Source of the DNA: Asterella californica
Taxonomy: Eukaryota > Streptophyta > Marchantiopsida > Marchantiales > Aytoniaceae
DNA: 64,000 nucleotides
Assembly: GCA_036924285.1 (NCBI GenBank)
Contig: JAYKYS010000002.1
Coordinates: forward strand, 6,572,001-6,636,000
Reading direction: 5' to 3'
The translations under genes and the position numbers were made by a program. The notes beneath the pieces are model-generated. The model had not been told where the DNA came from and did no database searches. It saw only the letters and a list, made by a program, of their open reading frames with translations. Below are positions 1-10,218 of the stretch, in pieces. Numbering within the stretch: the stretch's first letter is position 1; each line of letters opens with the position of its first letter.

Positions 1-1
1 A

Positions 2-982
2 GATCTTGTGATGATGCCACCGGGGTTATGGGGGATGTGTTACTTGGTGTTGGCTCGAGAGGATCTCTCCAACTATGTGGAGGGACGAGCACTACGGACG
101 AAGACTACAGAGAATATCTGCAGGTTCGTGCTGGAAGATATCATCTGTCGTTATGGATCGGTTGGGAGATTACGTGCAAATAGAGACGAGTTGAGAGACG
201 ATGAAGTGAAGGAGTTTTTTGCTCGTTATGGAGTAAAGCTTCGGCTTACCATTGCTATGAATCCAGAGGGCATTGGTAAGAGTGAACGAGGACACCCTTC
301 TATTGTTCATGCTTTAGTGAAAGCATGTGATGGTAGGCCTAGAGAATGACCGAGATTACTTCCATTTGCTTTGTGGGCGGATAGAACTACACACTGTACT
401 ACGACTGGCTATATGCCGGTTGAGCTTATGCTGGGGCAGAAACCGATCATGCCTGCTGAGGAGTACTTTCTTACATGGGCTACGCTACCGTGGAAAGATG
501 GTATAGATCGTGCTTCACTCCTTGCTTTACGTATTAGGCAGTTGGAGCGAAGGGAGGAGGATCTTGCTGATGCGCAGGAGAGGCTGAAGGTGGCTCGAGT
601 CAGAAACAAGGAACGTTTTGACAAGACTCACCGACTATGACCGAAGTCAATACATGTTGGTGACTGGGTTCTGGTATATGATAGCACGTTGGAGAATCAG
701 CATTCTACACTTCGTAAGTTTTCTCGAAGATGGTTCGGGCCTTATGTTGTGCTAGATGTGTATGAGAATGCCACTTATAGTTTGCGTGAGTTGGATGGTA
801 CTCCTTTGAAGCTATCTGTGGCTGGCAAACGTGTGAAACTGTTCAAGAGACGCGGAGGGTCAGTTGAGTTATTCAACTTTCTGGAGTCAGAGCAGAGGAC
901 AACAAGAGACGAAGATGTCCCAGTTTCTGAAGAGACTGAGGCGGAGGAAAGCGATGATGAAGAAGAACAAACAGAAGACTGA
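2..982 (+). pseudogene. Element Z: 3' end of pol (integrase core and C-terminal domain), broken
   Basis: One reading frame runs from the window edge to a stop at 980-982 and matches the integrase part of elements A and C residue by residue (NPEG...KSERGHP, LPFALWADRTTH, GYMP.ELM.GQKP, then KRWFGPYVV-like GPY/F module and an acidic tail). Two in-frame TGA codons break it, at 347-349 and 638-640. Aligned with A, the first replaces the Trp of REWPRLLPF and the second replaces Arg in RLRPK (CGA to TGA). The catalytic Asp region reads NRDEL where A and C have a DRGEL block, so the core is also altered. No start is visible because the rest of the element lies left of the window. It is a dead copy of a lineage close to A. 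Confidence 0.85.
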
Positions 983-1016
983 GGAGATTGACACATACCG
1001 GAGGATGTGCAGGTTT

Positions 1017-1028
1017 GGAGGGGGTAGA
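1017..1028 (+). other. Element Z polypurine tract
   Basis: GGAGGGGGTAGA sits directly before the TG that opens the Z LTR. Elements A and C have the matching tract (AGAGGGGGTGGA) in the same place, after the same GGATGTGCAGGTT-like leader. It would prime plus-strand DNA synthesis. Confidence 0.7.
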
Positions 1029-2286
1029 TGTCGTGATGTGAATCATTTCACATTGTAAATGATTCACTTCTCTATCAGGCGTTAGTCTCTCTGAGTGAAG
1101 TTAAGACCTCAGAAAAGTCCATTTTTGGATGATGTTATATATTTTGAGTCTTAGTAGGTTGATTACCATGTTGATAGGGGTTTAAGCTCATGGGTTGTAT
1201 TTGAATGTCGCCCATGCACGCTTTCTAGCTGATTTAAGTTATCTTTCGAGGCTGCGTGTCATTTTAGGTACTTTAAGTTTTACGCTGGCACTCTAGGGGG
1301 CTTGACGTGGTAGCCTATGAGTGTAGATAAGTTACCAGGTAGTTTAAGGCACAACAGGACAGTCAAGTGGAGCTATGAATTCCCATTGGTCTATTTTTGT
1401 CTTTTGTTAAACTCTAAGTTTAGAAACAGAGCTCTAGAGTGGATTTCGAGCAATTTGAGAAGACACTACGAAATCTGAGAGCATAGGGAGATAGAGCTCG
1501 TCGAGACAAGCACTGTCAGTGAAATTCTTGATCGATTTGGATCAATAAACAAGGAGTTATGCCCAATTGAAGTTCGGATTGTGTCAAAACTGCATCACTT
1601 TTGTTGATTTTGGGGTTTTGAGTGTCAATTGTAGCAGAATTGAGGACATCGCTTCAAACCTTAGTGGTTGCGTTCACTGTCAATCGGGCTACGACTGTCA
1701 AAAAAGTTTCAAGTGATTTGAGTTACTGAGTAATTCAGGGCGGCCGCTGAAGTAGAGGGGGTCCGAAAAGCTCTCAATCTGGAACAGCAACTTCAGAGAG
1801 CGAGATCTGGAGTTCTGTGTGGAATCAGGAGGCCCAACTTCACAGGAGTGTTCAGCAAGCTGTGTACTGCAAATCCTGTAAGAATTTCCCAAAGTGATCG
1901 AGCCAATTCTTTGTTCTAGGTAGAAACAGCTGTCTGGGTACCAGAAATTGCCGTAATTTCTCTACTCAGAAAGTTTCTACTCATATCTTAGTGCTCTGAA
2001 TTGATCTGAATCTGAAACTTCATATGTGTATCCAGTAGGACCTTATTGACATGTAGGAGGAGTTCTGAAGCCTGAACCTTCACATATTTCTCAATCCTCA
2101 GAGTCAAAGTTCGTCATTTGATCTTATCATTGCTAGTTAAGTCTGAACTTTACTTCTTGAACATATCAGAAGAGCCAAGAGACTTATATGAGTGTTTTTC
2201 AGTATCACCTTGAGACCTGAAGCCTATCCTTTGAGTAAACCAGCCACAACCTGAAGCCCAACGCTTCCCTGAGTAGATTGAACACA
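1029..2286 (+). repeat. Element Z 3' LTR (diverged from the A LTR)
   Basis: The LTR begins TGTCGTGATG directly after the polypurine tract and is alignable by eye with the A LTR over most of its length, for example at CTCATGGGTTGTA, CGCCCATGCACGCTTTCTAG, GGGGGCTTGACGTGGTAGC and GGGCGGCCGCTGAAG. The right end is placed at ...GAACACA because similarity to the A LTR stops there and B'-type sequence starts. The exact end is uncertain by some tens of bases. The 5' LTR is outside the window, so no target duplication can be tested. Confidence 0.7.
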
Positions 2287-2287
2287 G

Positions 2288-2935
2288 CCTTCAAGCTCAT
2301 ATCACAGCCAGAAGATTCGCCCTTCCCAAGGAAGACTCTCAACCCGACAACTTTGACAGAACAAGTGCGTGAACTGGCAGGAAAAAGAGCAAAGTTGAGT
2401 TCGGTCAAAGTTCACAACGAAGAAGAGGGAACGAAGAAGACCTCTGCAAGACTGCTTGCTGACATTTCCAAGGAGGTGAAAACACTACTCAGTAAGGAAC
2501 TGAGTAGACAAACAAAGAAGAAGAACCTGACCAGGAAGGGCTTGGGAAGGTGAAGACCGAAGTCACTTCGTCCGAAGGCAATCGACCACCTAAACTTCGA
2601 AACCAGATGACTGAGCAGACTAAGAAGGTTGTCCAAGTGGTAAGCCCCCACTAGCGAGGAGCTAGCGAAGGCTCAGAAAGCGAAGGAGATTGCAGAAACA
2701 AAGACCCGAAGAGCTTCAGACGAAGGTGGAAAAAGTTACGACTATCTACTTCGCCACCGAACTCGACGGGAGAGAAAGGGAGCTTCTCCAGCAGCTTCGG
2801 ACAGAGTTGACGATAGCATCAGACCCTTCGACGAAGAGCAAAATAGTTAGAATAGCGGAGAGAATTATTAGAGATTTGAAGGAGCTTAGGGAGATAGTTA
2901 AGTTTTCATTATGGAGTATAGGACAGACTTTATAG
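2288..2935 (+). pseudogene. Remnant of the LTR-encoded ORF in relic B'
   Basis: Two ORF fragments in different frames (about 2278-2553 and 2690-2935) are left. The second ends in a segment that aligns with the C-terminus of the element B LTR protein: YFATELD, RIAERIIRDLKELR and VKFS...IG in the relic against YFAVELD, RLGQRVVRELREVR and VEFSVCEIG in B. The first has an ADISKEVKTLLSKELSR motif that resembles DITDEVRELLKKELLR in the B gag protein. The relic shows that the LTR ORF predates element B. The function is unknown. Confidence 0.6.
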
Positions 2936-3045
2936 TTAGGTAGAGTAGAAACTTCGGTTCCGCCAAGTGGGGAGTCGTGATTCAACGTTCTAGATGTAAT
3001 CTTTTCTTTGTAGGAAATGAGATCCGACATCTTCGGACGAGAGAT

Positions 3046-3053
3046 TATATAAG
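3046..3053 (+). promoter_or_regulatory. TATA box of relic B' LTR
   Basis: TATATAAGCG lies about 110 bp after the ORF remnant, exactly where the element B LTR has TATATAAGCG after its ORF. Conservation between diverged LTRs supports a real core promoter for the genomic transcript. Confidence 0.6.
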
Positions 3054-3726
3054 CGATGCGATTCTCAATCATTTTATCTTTTCCATGTTTTCAGTTTTTG
3101 TTAGTTAATTTTCGATTGCGCAAGATTGCGGAGTGAGAGTGTGAATGATATGGACGAAGGTAATTACCTACGAAAGACGTAGTTTGCTGTCGCAGGTGTA
3201 AATCTGATTGATGCAAACCTCCGAAGTTGACCTTCGGTGAAGAGAGTCTTCTGGCTATTTAAGTGAAGGACATTTCGAGGAATCTGAGAACACATTAGTT
3301 ACTGTGAAGTGGAGGAGAGTTAAATTGTAAGAAGAGTTCGGAACATGGTGGCTTCGTCTTAAGTCTACCTTCTTCAAATAAGTGGGATTCTTAAGAGTGA
3401 GGATTTAGTTGGAAGAACACCTTTTTGTGAAATAGGGGCTTATTCTTTGAACCTTGATGTGAAGTCTATATTCTTCTGTCTTTTCAGAAGAAGACTAGTA
3501 ACATTTCAGCAGTATTTGCTATCTCATTTGTTCATATATCTATCTTCTCGAATCTTTTATATGTATTGTTGGAAGGGTCCTTGATCAAGAACTATTTCAT
3601 TGTTGTTTATATTCGATTTATCAGGTTGTGCTTGGGTTTGGTTTTTTATCAGACTTAAACTCTCATCCGGATATTATTCCATTATGTGAGAATAACAAAA
3701 AACTATTTGAATTATCATTGTGACGT

Positions 3727-5099
3727 TGTCGCGCTACTTGGCGGCTACATGCTTGACTTCTACTCCGACGCTTAGATTTAATAGTTCTAGAAGTTAGCTC
3801 ATACTACTTCTAGTCCTTTATGTATATGTTTGACACCTTTGCATACAGAGTTAACACTATTTTGAGTCCTAGTAGGCTGATAGTATGTTAGTTATCTTGT
3901 TCAAGCATTTGTGCGCTTGTGCAAGTGACTTCTTACTTGTCAATGACGTTCAATGTACATAACTTAGGGTTTCCATGCTGATAGGGGTCTGAGCTCATGG
4001 GTTGTACTTACTTGTCGCCCATGCACGCTTTCTAGCTAATTTAAGTTATTTTTCAGGGCTATGTGTCATTTTAGGTAGTTTAAGTTATACGCTGGCACTC
4101 TAGGGGGCTTGACGTGGTAGCTTATGAGTGTAGATAAGTTACCAGGTAGTTTAAGGCACAAAAGGACAGTCAAGTGGAGCTATGAACTCCCATTGGTCCA
4201 TTTTTGTCTTTTGTAAAACTCTAAGTTTAGAAATAGAGCTCTAGAGGAGAGTTCGAGCAATTGGTGAGGGATCTTCGAAATCTGAGAACACAGGAAGAGA
4301 GAGCTCGTCGTGCCAAGCACTGTCAGTGAAATTTTTGCTCGATTTGGATCAAAAAACAAGGAGTTATGCCCAATTGAAGTTCGGATTGTGTCAAAACTGC
4401 ATCACTTTTGTTAATTTTGGGGTTTTCGGTGCCAATTGCAGCAGAATTGAGGAAATCACTTCAAAACTTCGTGGTTGCGTTCACTGTCAGGAGGGCTACG
4501 ACTGTCCAAAACGTTTCAGATCATTTGAGTAACTGAGTAATTCAGGGCGGCCGCTGAAGCAGAGGGGGTCTGAAAAGCTCTTAATCTAGAGCAGCGACTT
4601 TAGAGAAGGAGATCTGGAGTTCTACAAACATTCAGGAGTCCCAACTTCACAGGGATGTTCAGCATCCTGTAGACTTCAAATACTGTGAGAAGATTTGAAA
4701 TTCATCGAGCCAATTCTCTGTTCTATGTTTGAATAGCTGTCTAGGTACCAAAAATTGTCATAATTCTCTTATTCAGAACTTTTCTGTTCATATCTCCGTG
4801 TCAGAATTTGATCTCAGGTTGAAACTTCGTCTGTGAGTTCAGTAGTACCTCATTTGCATGTAGGGGAAGTTTAGAGGTCTAAACCTTCATAGTTTTCCTC
4901 TCTTTGAGTGTCAAAGTTCACCGCTTAAGCCTATTACTACCAGTGAGACCCAAATTTCGCTTTTTGAGCATATCAGAGGATCCTACACTCCTGTGTGAGT
5001 GTTTATAGCTCCTGTTGTGGCCTGAAAGCCAACCTCTTGAGTAAACAACCACAGCCAGAAGCCCGGCGCTTTCCTAGGTAGACGGATCACACTCCGACA
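3727..5099 (+). repeat. Element A 5' LTR
   Basis: 1373 bp, TG...CA ends, same length as the 3' copy at 34814-36186. One visible difference (GATCAAAAAAC here, GATCAATAAAC in the 3' copy) removes an AATAAA, a possible polyadenylation signal that is kept in the 3' LTR and in the Z LTR. Confidence 0.95.
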
Positions 5100-5110
5100 T
5101 ACTCTCTTTT

Positions 5111-5130
5111 TGGTGAACTCGACGTGAAAC
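5111..5130 (+). other. Element A putative primer binding site
   Basis: TGGTGAACTCGACGTGAAAC begins 12 bp after the LTR. The identical 20 bases follow the C LTR although the two LTRs are unrelated in sequence, which points to a constrained site. It begins with the TGG expected for pairing to a tRNA CCA end, but it is not the initiator-Met site (TGGTATCAGAG) or the Asp site used by B. I cannot assign the tRNA. Confidence 0.6.
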
Positions 5131-5175
5131 ACCTAGGGTGGGAGTTTTCTTGAGAGTGTTACAGGATCAGATATC

Positions 5176-7548
5176 ATGGCCAACCAAGGATCATCAAGTG
5201 GAGGTGTTGCTGCTGCTCAGCAACCTATTCAGTTTGATGCTGCTACGATGAAGATGTTCCAAGCTTTTTCCATGTTTATGCAGCAGCAGCAGAGCACAGA
5301 GAGGAAGGAGGTATTAGCAACCAAGGCGTTGCAATCGGTGGTGCATCAGATGGATCAGTTCAAGGGGACAGATATTTCCAAGTATGTGCGATACTATGCT
5401 AGGGAGATGGAGGTGAACAAGGTACCTGAGAAGGAGATGGTGGAGAACTTTGAACTTGCTGTTGTCCCTGAGATTCGTGGGCGTGTGAAGGAGCTCAAGC
5501 AGCAGCAAGGACAGAGTTGGGAGAGCTTTATGCGCGCTTTGAAGGAGGAGTACTACACTGAAGATTCAGAGAGGGTGACCAAGAGAACATTCTTGGAGTG
5601 GGTGGTGAAACCTAACAAAGGTTTGTCTGTAAATGAGTTGTTAAGGGAGTTTGATCGTCAATATGCTCAGCTTTCTAGGACAGAGAAGCTTACACTAGAG
5701 GTTGAGAAGACCGAGCTTTTCCTACAAGCAGCGGACGTGACTATTCAGGAGAAGCTTGAGCTGTTGCTGGAAGACAAGAGTGAGGAGAGAGGATTGAAGA
5801 CTGACTGGAAGGAGGTTGAAGAGGCTGTTTCTTTGCTGGCCAAGAGACAGAGAAGAAGGGACAAGGTGGTGGTAAGTGAAGCAGCACCTCTGATAATTCC
5901 TGTCAAGCAGTTGCCTACTAAGCCTGCTTTGGTAATTGCTAGAGAGGAAGACTCACCGCTTGATGAGTTGATTAAGGGTATGAAGGAGCTTAAGCTTAAG
6001 CTCACTAGGTTAGAAGAGAAGGAGCAGAATGTACAGCCTGCTATGCAGAGACCTCAGATGAGAGAAGGCTTTGTTCATCGTTGTATATGGTGTGATAGCC
6101 TAGACCATGTAAGAAGAGATTGTGGGGAGTTTTCAGATGCATTGAGGAAGGATCTGATCTTCTTCAAAGATGGTAAGATCCATTTGAGAGAGACTGGGAT
6201 GATGTTGGGAACCAACTTTGGCAAGGGTGGTATGAAGAGACTTGTGAATGAGATATCAGCATCACATGCTGTTTCTCTTGTGAATGCTGCTACCTGTGGA
6301 GTGAAAGTGGAGATGGAGAGAGAGAAAGGGACTACTGGGTTGTGGTCAGATGTAGTGCGGTCCGTAGCTAGAACAGAGCTAGACAAGGATGTGCTACGAA
6401 GGGTTGGCAACTCAATTAGAGAAACTACAGGATGGAATGACCCTGTGGATACTATGTCAGTGCATGCTTATGTTGCAAGAAGTCAGCATGAAGCTGTACT
6501 AGAAGAAAAACGCAGGAGGGAGGATGCAGGTGAGGCTTCTACAGCCAAACGACCTGCTACAAGGAGTGAGAGGGCTAGACCAGAGGCAAGGCAGGAGACA
6601 ACACCTACTCGGGAAGAGACTATGGAGGATCTACCACCTACAACACCAAAGGAGAAGGAGAGAAGCAAGGAGAAGGGTAAGATGCCTGCATACAAACTTC
6701 AGTCTGATATTGAGATTGCTACAGACCTGAAGCAGGTGTTAGAGAATCGTATCTTGAATGGGAAGGTTGAGTTTACCTTGGGTGAGATTCTTGGGATAAC
6801 AAAGCGTGAGTTCCATGAGGTTATCATAGATATCATCAAGAGGAAACGTCAAATTTTAGATGAAGCAGCTACGCTTAACGCTCTAAGGACCAAACTGTCG
6901 GAGGATGAGGAGGATGAGATTGCTGGTTACTGCTCTCAAGTATCAGAGGGAAGATCAGATCAGCACGTGAGGTTTGAAGATGAGGTGGAAGCATCGCAGA
7001 AGAGCCATTATTCTCACAACCATTGGGCGAGAGCAACCACAGAGACCTTAGTGAAGCTGGGAGATCTAGAGGAACCTGTGGTGGCGTTGATTGATCATGG
7101 CTCAGAGATTAATCTGATGTCTAAGAAGTTGTACAAGCGTGGGAGGTGGCCCATAGACACCGATCATGGATGGCTTATCCGTGCTGCCAACAACCAGAGG
7201 GGAGAACTCTATGGTGCTTGTCCCAACATCAAGGTAACTGTGGGTGACATCAGTGATGTTCAGAATTTCTTTGTGCAAGACATGTCAACCTATCCTATCA
7301 TTCTAGGGCAGCCTTACATTACTGCTGTTAGAATGGAGACACGAGTTATGGATGATGGTTCAGCTTATGCTAGGATACGTAGTAGAGACGGCAAAAGAGC
7401 TGTTCAGTTTTTGACCGTTGCTGCAGAACATGAGAGGAATCGTGATAGCTTGAGAGACCGTCCACTACCTAAGATTACTCAGGAGTTTAGAGAGTCTAGG
7501 GGTTTTGGCAGAGTACCATTGAAGAGCGAGACTTCAACGGTACAGTAG
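5176..7548 (+). CDS. gag: Element A gag-protease polyprotein (790 aa)
   Basis: The ATG at 5176 follows a leader of about 75 bp. The N-terminal half is a gag-like helical region (KMFQAFSMFMQQQQ... followed by a capsid-like segment with FLEWV.KPNK). A single CCHC zinc knuckle, CIWCDSLDHVRRDC, lies near residue 305. A charged low-complexity region (about 460-520) precedes the aspartic protease, whose active-site triplet is DHG at residue 640 (VALIDHGSEINLMS) instead of the usual D-S/T-G, followed by the second-half motif ILGQPYI. The protein is collinear with the C gag-protease. The frame is intact; pol follows in the -1 frame. It would form the particle and process the polyprotein. Confidence 0.9.
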   Translation: MANQGSSSGGVAAAQQPIQFDAATMKMFQAFSMFMQQQQSTERKEVLATKALQSVVHQMDQFKGTDISKYVRYYAREMEVNKVPEKEMVENFELAVVPEIRGRVKELKQQQGQSWESFMRALKEEYYTEDSERVTKRTFLEWVVKPNKGLSVNELLREFDRQYAQLSRTEKLTLEVEKTELFLQAADVTIQEKLELLLEDKSEERGLKTDWKEVEEAVSLLAKRQRRRDKVVVSEAAPLIIPVKQLPTKPALVIAREEDSPLDELIKGMKELKLKLTRLEEKEQNVQPAMQRPQMREGFVHRCIWCDSLDHVRRDCGEFSDALRKDLIFFKDGKIHLRETGMMLGTNFGKGGMKRLVNEISASHAVSLVNAATCGVKVEMEREKGTTGLWSDVVRSVARTELDKDVLRRVGNSIRETTGWNDPVDTMSVHAYVARSQHEAVLEEKRRREDAGEASTAKRPATRSERARPEARQETTPTREETMEDLPPTTPKEKERSKEKGKMPAYKLQSDIEIATDLKQVLENRILNGKVEFTLGEILGITKREFHEVIIDIIKRKRQILDEAATLNALRTKLSEDEEDEIAGYCSQVSEGRSDQHVRFEDEVEASQKSHYSHNHWARATTETLVKLGDLEEPVVALIDHGSEINLMSKKLYKRGRWPIDTDHGWLIRAANNQRGELYGACPNIKVTVGDISDVQNFFVQDMSTYPIILGQPYITAVRMETRVMDDGSAYARIRSRDGKRAVQFLTVAAEHERNRDSLRDRPLPKITQEFRESRGFGRVPLKSETSTVQ
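7500..7548 (+). other. Gag/pol overlap of element A, probable -1 frameshift zone
   Basis: The pol frame (-1 to gag) is closed by TAG at 7497-7499 and open from 7500, so the two frames overlap by 49 bp up to the gag stop. The start of the overlap reads GGT TTT GGC AGA in the gag frame; C has GAT TTT TCC AGA at the matching place. A shared TTT codon at the only point where both frames are open suggests the slippage site, but it is not a perfect X XXY YYZ heptamer. Confidence 0.45.
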
Positions 7549-7550
7549 AG

Positions 7551-9651
7551 CTAGGATTCTCGCCTGATCCAGTAGAGCATGAGGTTTTATCCACTGGCTT
7601 CTTAGGATTGACGGCATGTGGGTCAGTGTGTTATAGGAAGGTTGAGAATCTGAAGAGGTTTGAGAGGCAACATGTGAAGTGTGTACAGCAGTCTTTGTGG
7701 GACAGTGGAGAGTTAGCAGGAGATGAATATATATCTGGAGTGTTTGAAGAGCAGTATTTGGTAGATACTATAGGGGAGTTGAAATCTATAGTAGAAAGTT
7801 CTGTAGATGATGTAGATAGAGTGGTGAGAGTGAGCTCCAAGGAGCTTTATGATGTAATTGATAAGTTTATAGATCGACAAGAGGTGTATGTGGAAACCAA
7901 GTACAAGTCAGTGGCAAAGAAAGTTAAACCAGTGGCTTTGCCTTTACCACTCGACTACAATCAGAAGATGGAGCAAGCTGCACGAGAACCGACGCTCAGA
8001 GGACCGAGAAGAATTGGGCACCAGTTCACAGAAACAACACTGAAGGAGCTGAGGATTGGAGGTGATGGGTTTCTTACTGAGCAAGAGAAGAAGAGCTTCA
8101 AGGAGATGCTATCTAGGCATGGTAAGGCGTTTGCGTTTGAGTCACATGAAGTAGGATGTGTAGATCCAAGTGTAGTTGCACCTATGGTAATCTTTACTAT
8201 ACCGCATGTGCCTTGGAATCTACGTCCTATCCCTGTGCCTAGAGCTCATCTGCCAAAGCTGATAGACTTGCTCAAATTAGGATGGGTATCTTGGAACCAT
8301 CTATAGCTCCCTATTCTAGCAGATGGTTTACTGTTCCGAAGAAGAGTGGAGCTTTGAGGTTTATCCAAGATATGCAGCCAGTTAACAAGGTGACTATCAG
8401 GAATATGGGTATAGGACCTATTGTAGACGAGTTTGCAGAGGCTTTTGCTGGTCGTGCTATCTATTCGATGGGAGACTTATATTCAGGTTATGATCAGTTT
8501 CAGTTATCCTCTGAAAGTAGAGACTTGACTACAATGAGGACACCTTTAGGGTTACTGAGGATGTGCACCTTGCCGCAAGGTGCTACCAATTCTGTAGCAC
8601 ATATGATGAATGGCATGAACAAAGTTTTGAGGGACTTCATTCCTGAAAAAACTATGCCATTCCTTGATGATGTGCCGATCAAAGGATGTGCTGAGGAGGA
8701 GAAGAATGAGGTAATGGATCAGAGGGGGTGCCGTAAGTTTGTTGCAGATCATATAGTTGACTGCGATAAGATACTGAGTCGACTGGAGGAGGTTCATTTG
8801 ACTTTATCAGGAGCAAAGTCTGTATTTGGAGAACAGGAGGTGTTGATTGTGGGGCACCTATGTGGATCTTATGGTCGGAAACCTTGTCCAAACAAGGTTG
8901 ACGCCATTCGAAGAATGAAGGAGACGTGTGGATCGGTTACCGAGGTGAGAAGGTTTCTAGGTGCATGTATGTTTTATCATATATGGATTCCACACTTTGC
9001 ACATGTAGCAGATCCGTTGTACAAGCTGCTGAGGAAGGGGCAAAGATTTCAGTGGCAAGAGGAGCAAAGCGAGTCTATGAGGAAGTTGAAGGATCTTTTA
9101 GCTTCACCACCAACTCTACGGAAGGTAACATATGAGTTGGGCAGATCTGTTATCCTTACTGTTGATACTAGTCCTATTGGCATTGGATGGGCTGTAGGAC
9201 AAGACGATGAGGATGGAAATAGATATGTGGTGCGTTTTGGTGCTAAGGTATTAAGTTCACGGCAGAGAGACTACCCTCAGGTCAAAAGAGAGCTATGGGG
9301 AGTAGTTACTGCGATGAAGAGTGATAAGGAATACTTGATAGGAGCACCTGTGGTTGTGGAGACAGATTGTTTACCTCTCTTGGGAATGATCACTAGCTGT
9401 ACAACTCCAGATATTGCTATGTTGAGGTGGATAGCATATATCAAGTCCTTGAACCCAGAGTTAAGACATATTGCAGGGAAGGACAATCCTGTGGCAGATA
9501 TGTTATCAAGGGCTAGGTATTACGATGAGAAAGAAATGATAGATGATCAGGAGGATGTGGGAACAGAGTTCTATTCTAGTGCTCTTGCTAGAAGAGATAG
9601 AAGCTATTTTGTAGCCTCGTTGGAGTTTTTTGAGGAAACTATGTATGATGG
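7551..9651 (+). pseudogene. pol: Element A pol, part 1 (RT and RNase H), frameshifted and cut by element B
   Basis: The frame open to 8306 holds the protease-RT linker and the start of RT (VIFTIPHVPWNLRPIPVPRAHLPKL). Compared with C, about 7 bp are missing at 8277-8278, moving RT into another frame from 8282. From there RT continues with SSRWFTVPKKSGALRFIQDMQPVN, LYSGYDQFQL, LPQGATNSVAHMMN and the catalytic box FLDD at 8660-8671 (usual Ty3 box: Y-x-DD). RNase H follows (LTVDTSPIGIGWAVG, LWGVVTAM, VVETDCLPLL, HIAGKDNPVADMLSR). The coding sequence stops at 9651, where element B interrupts a Met-Tyr-Asp-Gly stretch; the frame resumes at 22389. Confidence 0.9.
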
Positions 9652-9980
9652 TGTGAAGCCTTGGTTTTTCGTTTTTGTTAATTAATTGATTAGTTGTAAA
9701 GTAAATAAGAAGAATAGATGATAGAAGATAACCGATATGAGTAGAATAGTGTTAATTAGAAGTTTAGAGAAGAATCTCAGTTCTGGAGGAATTTATCGAA
9801 TCTATGGAGACACTGAAAGATGATTTTCTCATAGATGAATTCCTCGGGCGAATACCTTTCTAACGGTATGTTGTGCGAGGCAATCGGAGACCGAACGACG
9901 AAGTTACAGTCGACGGAAGAATGTCAGTCATCAAGAGGAAAACCCTAACTTCGGCTCGTGCAGGAAAGCCTATCGCGGGA

Positions 9981-9986
9981 TATAAG
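9981..9986 (+). promoter_or_regulatory. TATA-like box upstream of the LTR ORF (5' LTR)
   Basis: GGGATATAAGCAAGG lies about 240 bp upstream of the first in-frame ATG of the LTR ORF. It could drive a transcript for that ORF separate from the genomic RNA. The copy in the 3' LTR is at 19532-19537. Confidence 0.45.
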
Positions 9987-10218
9987 CAAGGTAACAAGTT
10001 GTTTACTTTACTCTTTTACTATTCCCAGAGCGAGCGATAGCAGGGCGCAGAGAGCCGCATTTACCGAACGCCGAAGTACGTTAGTTACGGGCGAGGAAGC
10101 CAATTCGTGAGTGAACGGCGAGGAAGCCAATTTACGAGGAAGTACGTCAGTTACGGGCGAGGAAGAGATTGCAGCGAAGAATCCGTTTGTAGCGAAGATC
10201 GTTGCAGTGATCCTAGGG

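Larger units (their letters stand above)
2287..3726 (+). repeat. Relic B' LTR, left part (older relative of the element B LTR)
   Basis: This stretch resembles the 3' half of the element B LTR: the C-terminal part of the LTR-encoded ORF, then a conserved TATATAAG core promoter (3046-3053), then an end region with matching phrases such as CCTACGAA...CGTAGTTTGCTGT. It stops at the A insertion (ACGT at 3723-3726) and resumes at 36187, where the same order of motifs continues to a terminal TTGTTACA like that of B (TGTGTTACA). It is therefore a relic LTR split by element A and, on its left, probably by element Z. Confidence 0.75.

Noticed and set aside
4326..4532. A 68-codon Cys-rich ORF in the A 5' LTR
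   Set aside because: The 3' LTR and the Z LTR both have TAA in the same frame; the 5' copy is open only through one base change that also destroys an AATAAA.
10111..10218. Use of GTG at 10111 as start of the LTR ORF
   Set aside because: Non-ATG starts are not expected here; the first ATG in frame is 10219. An upstream exon cannot be excluded.
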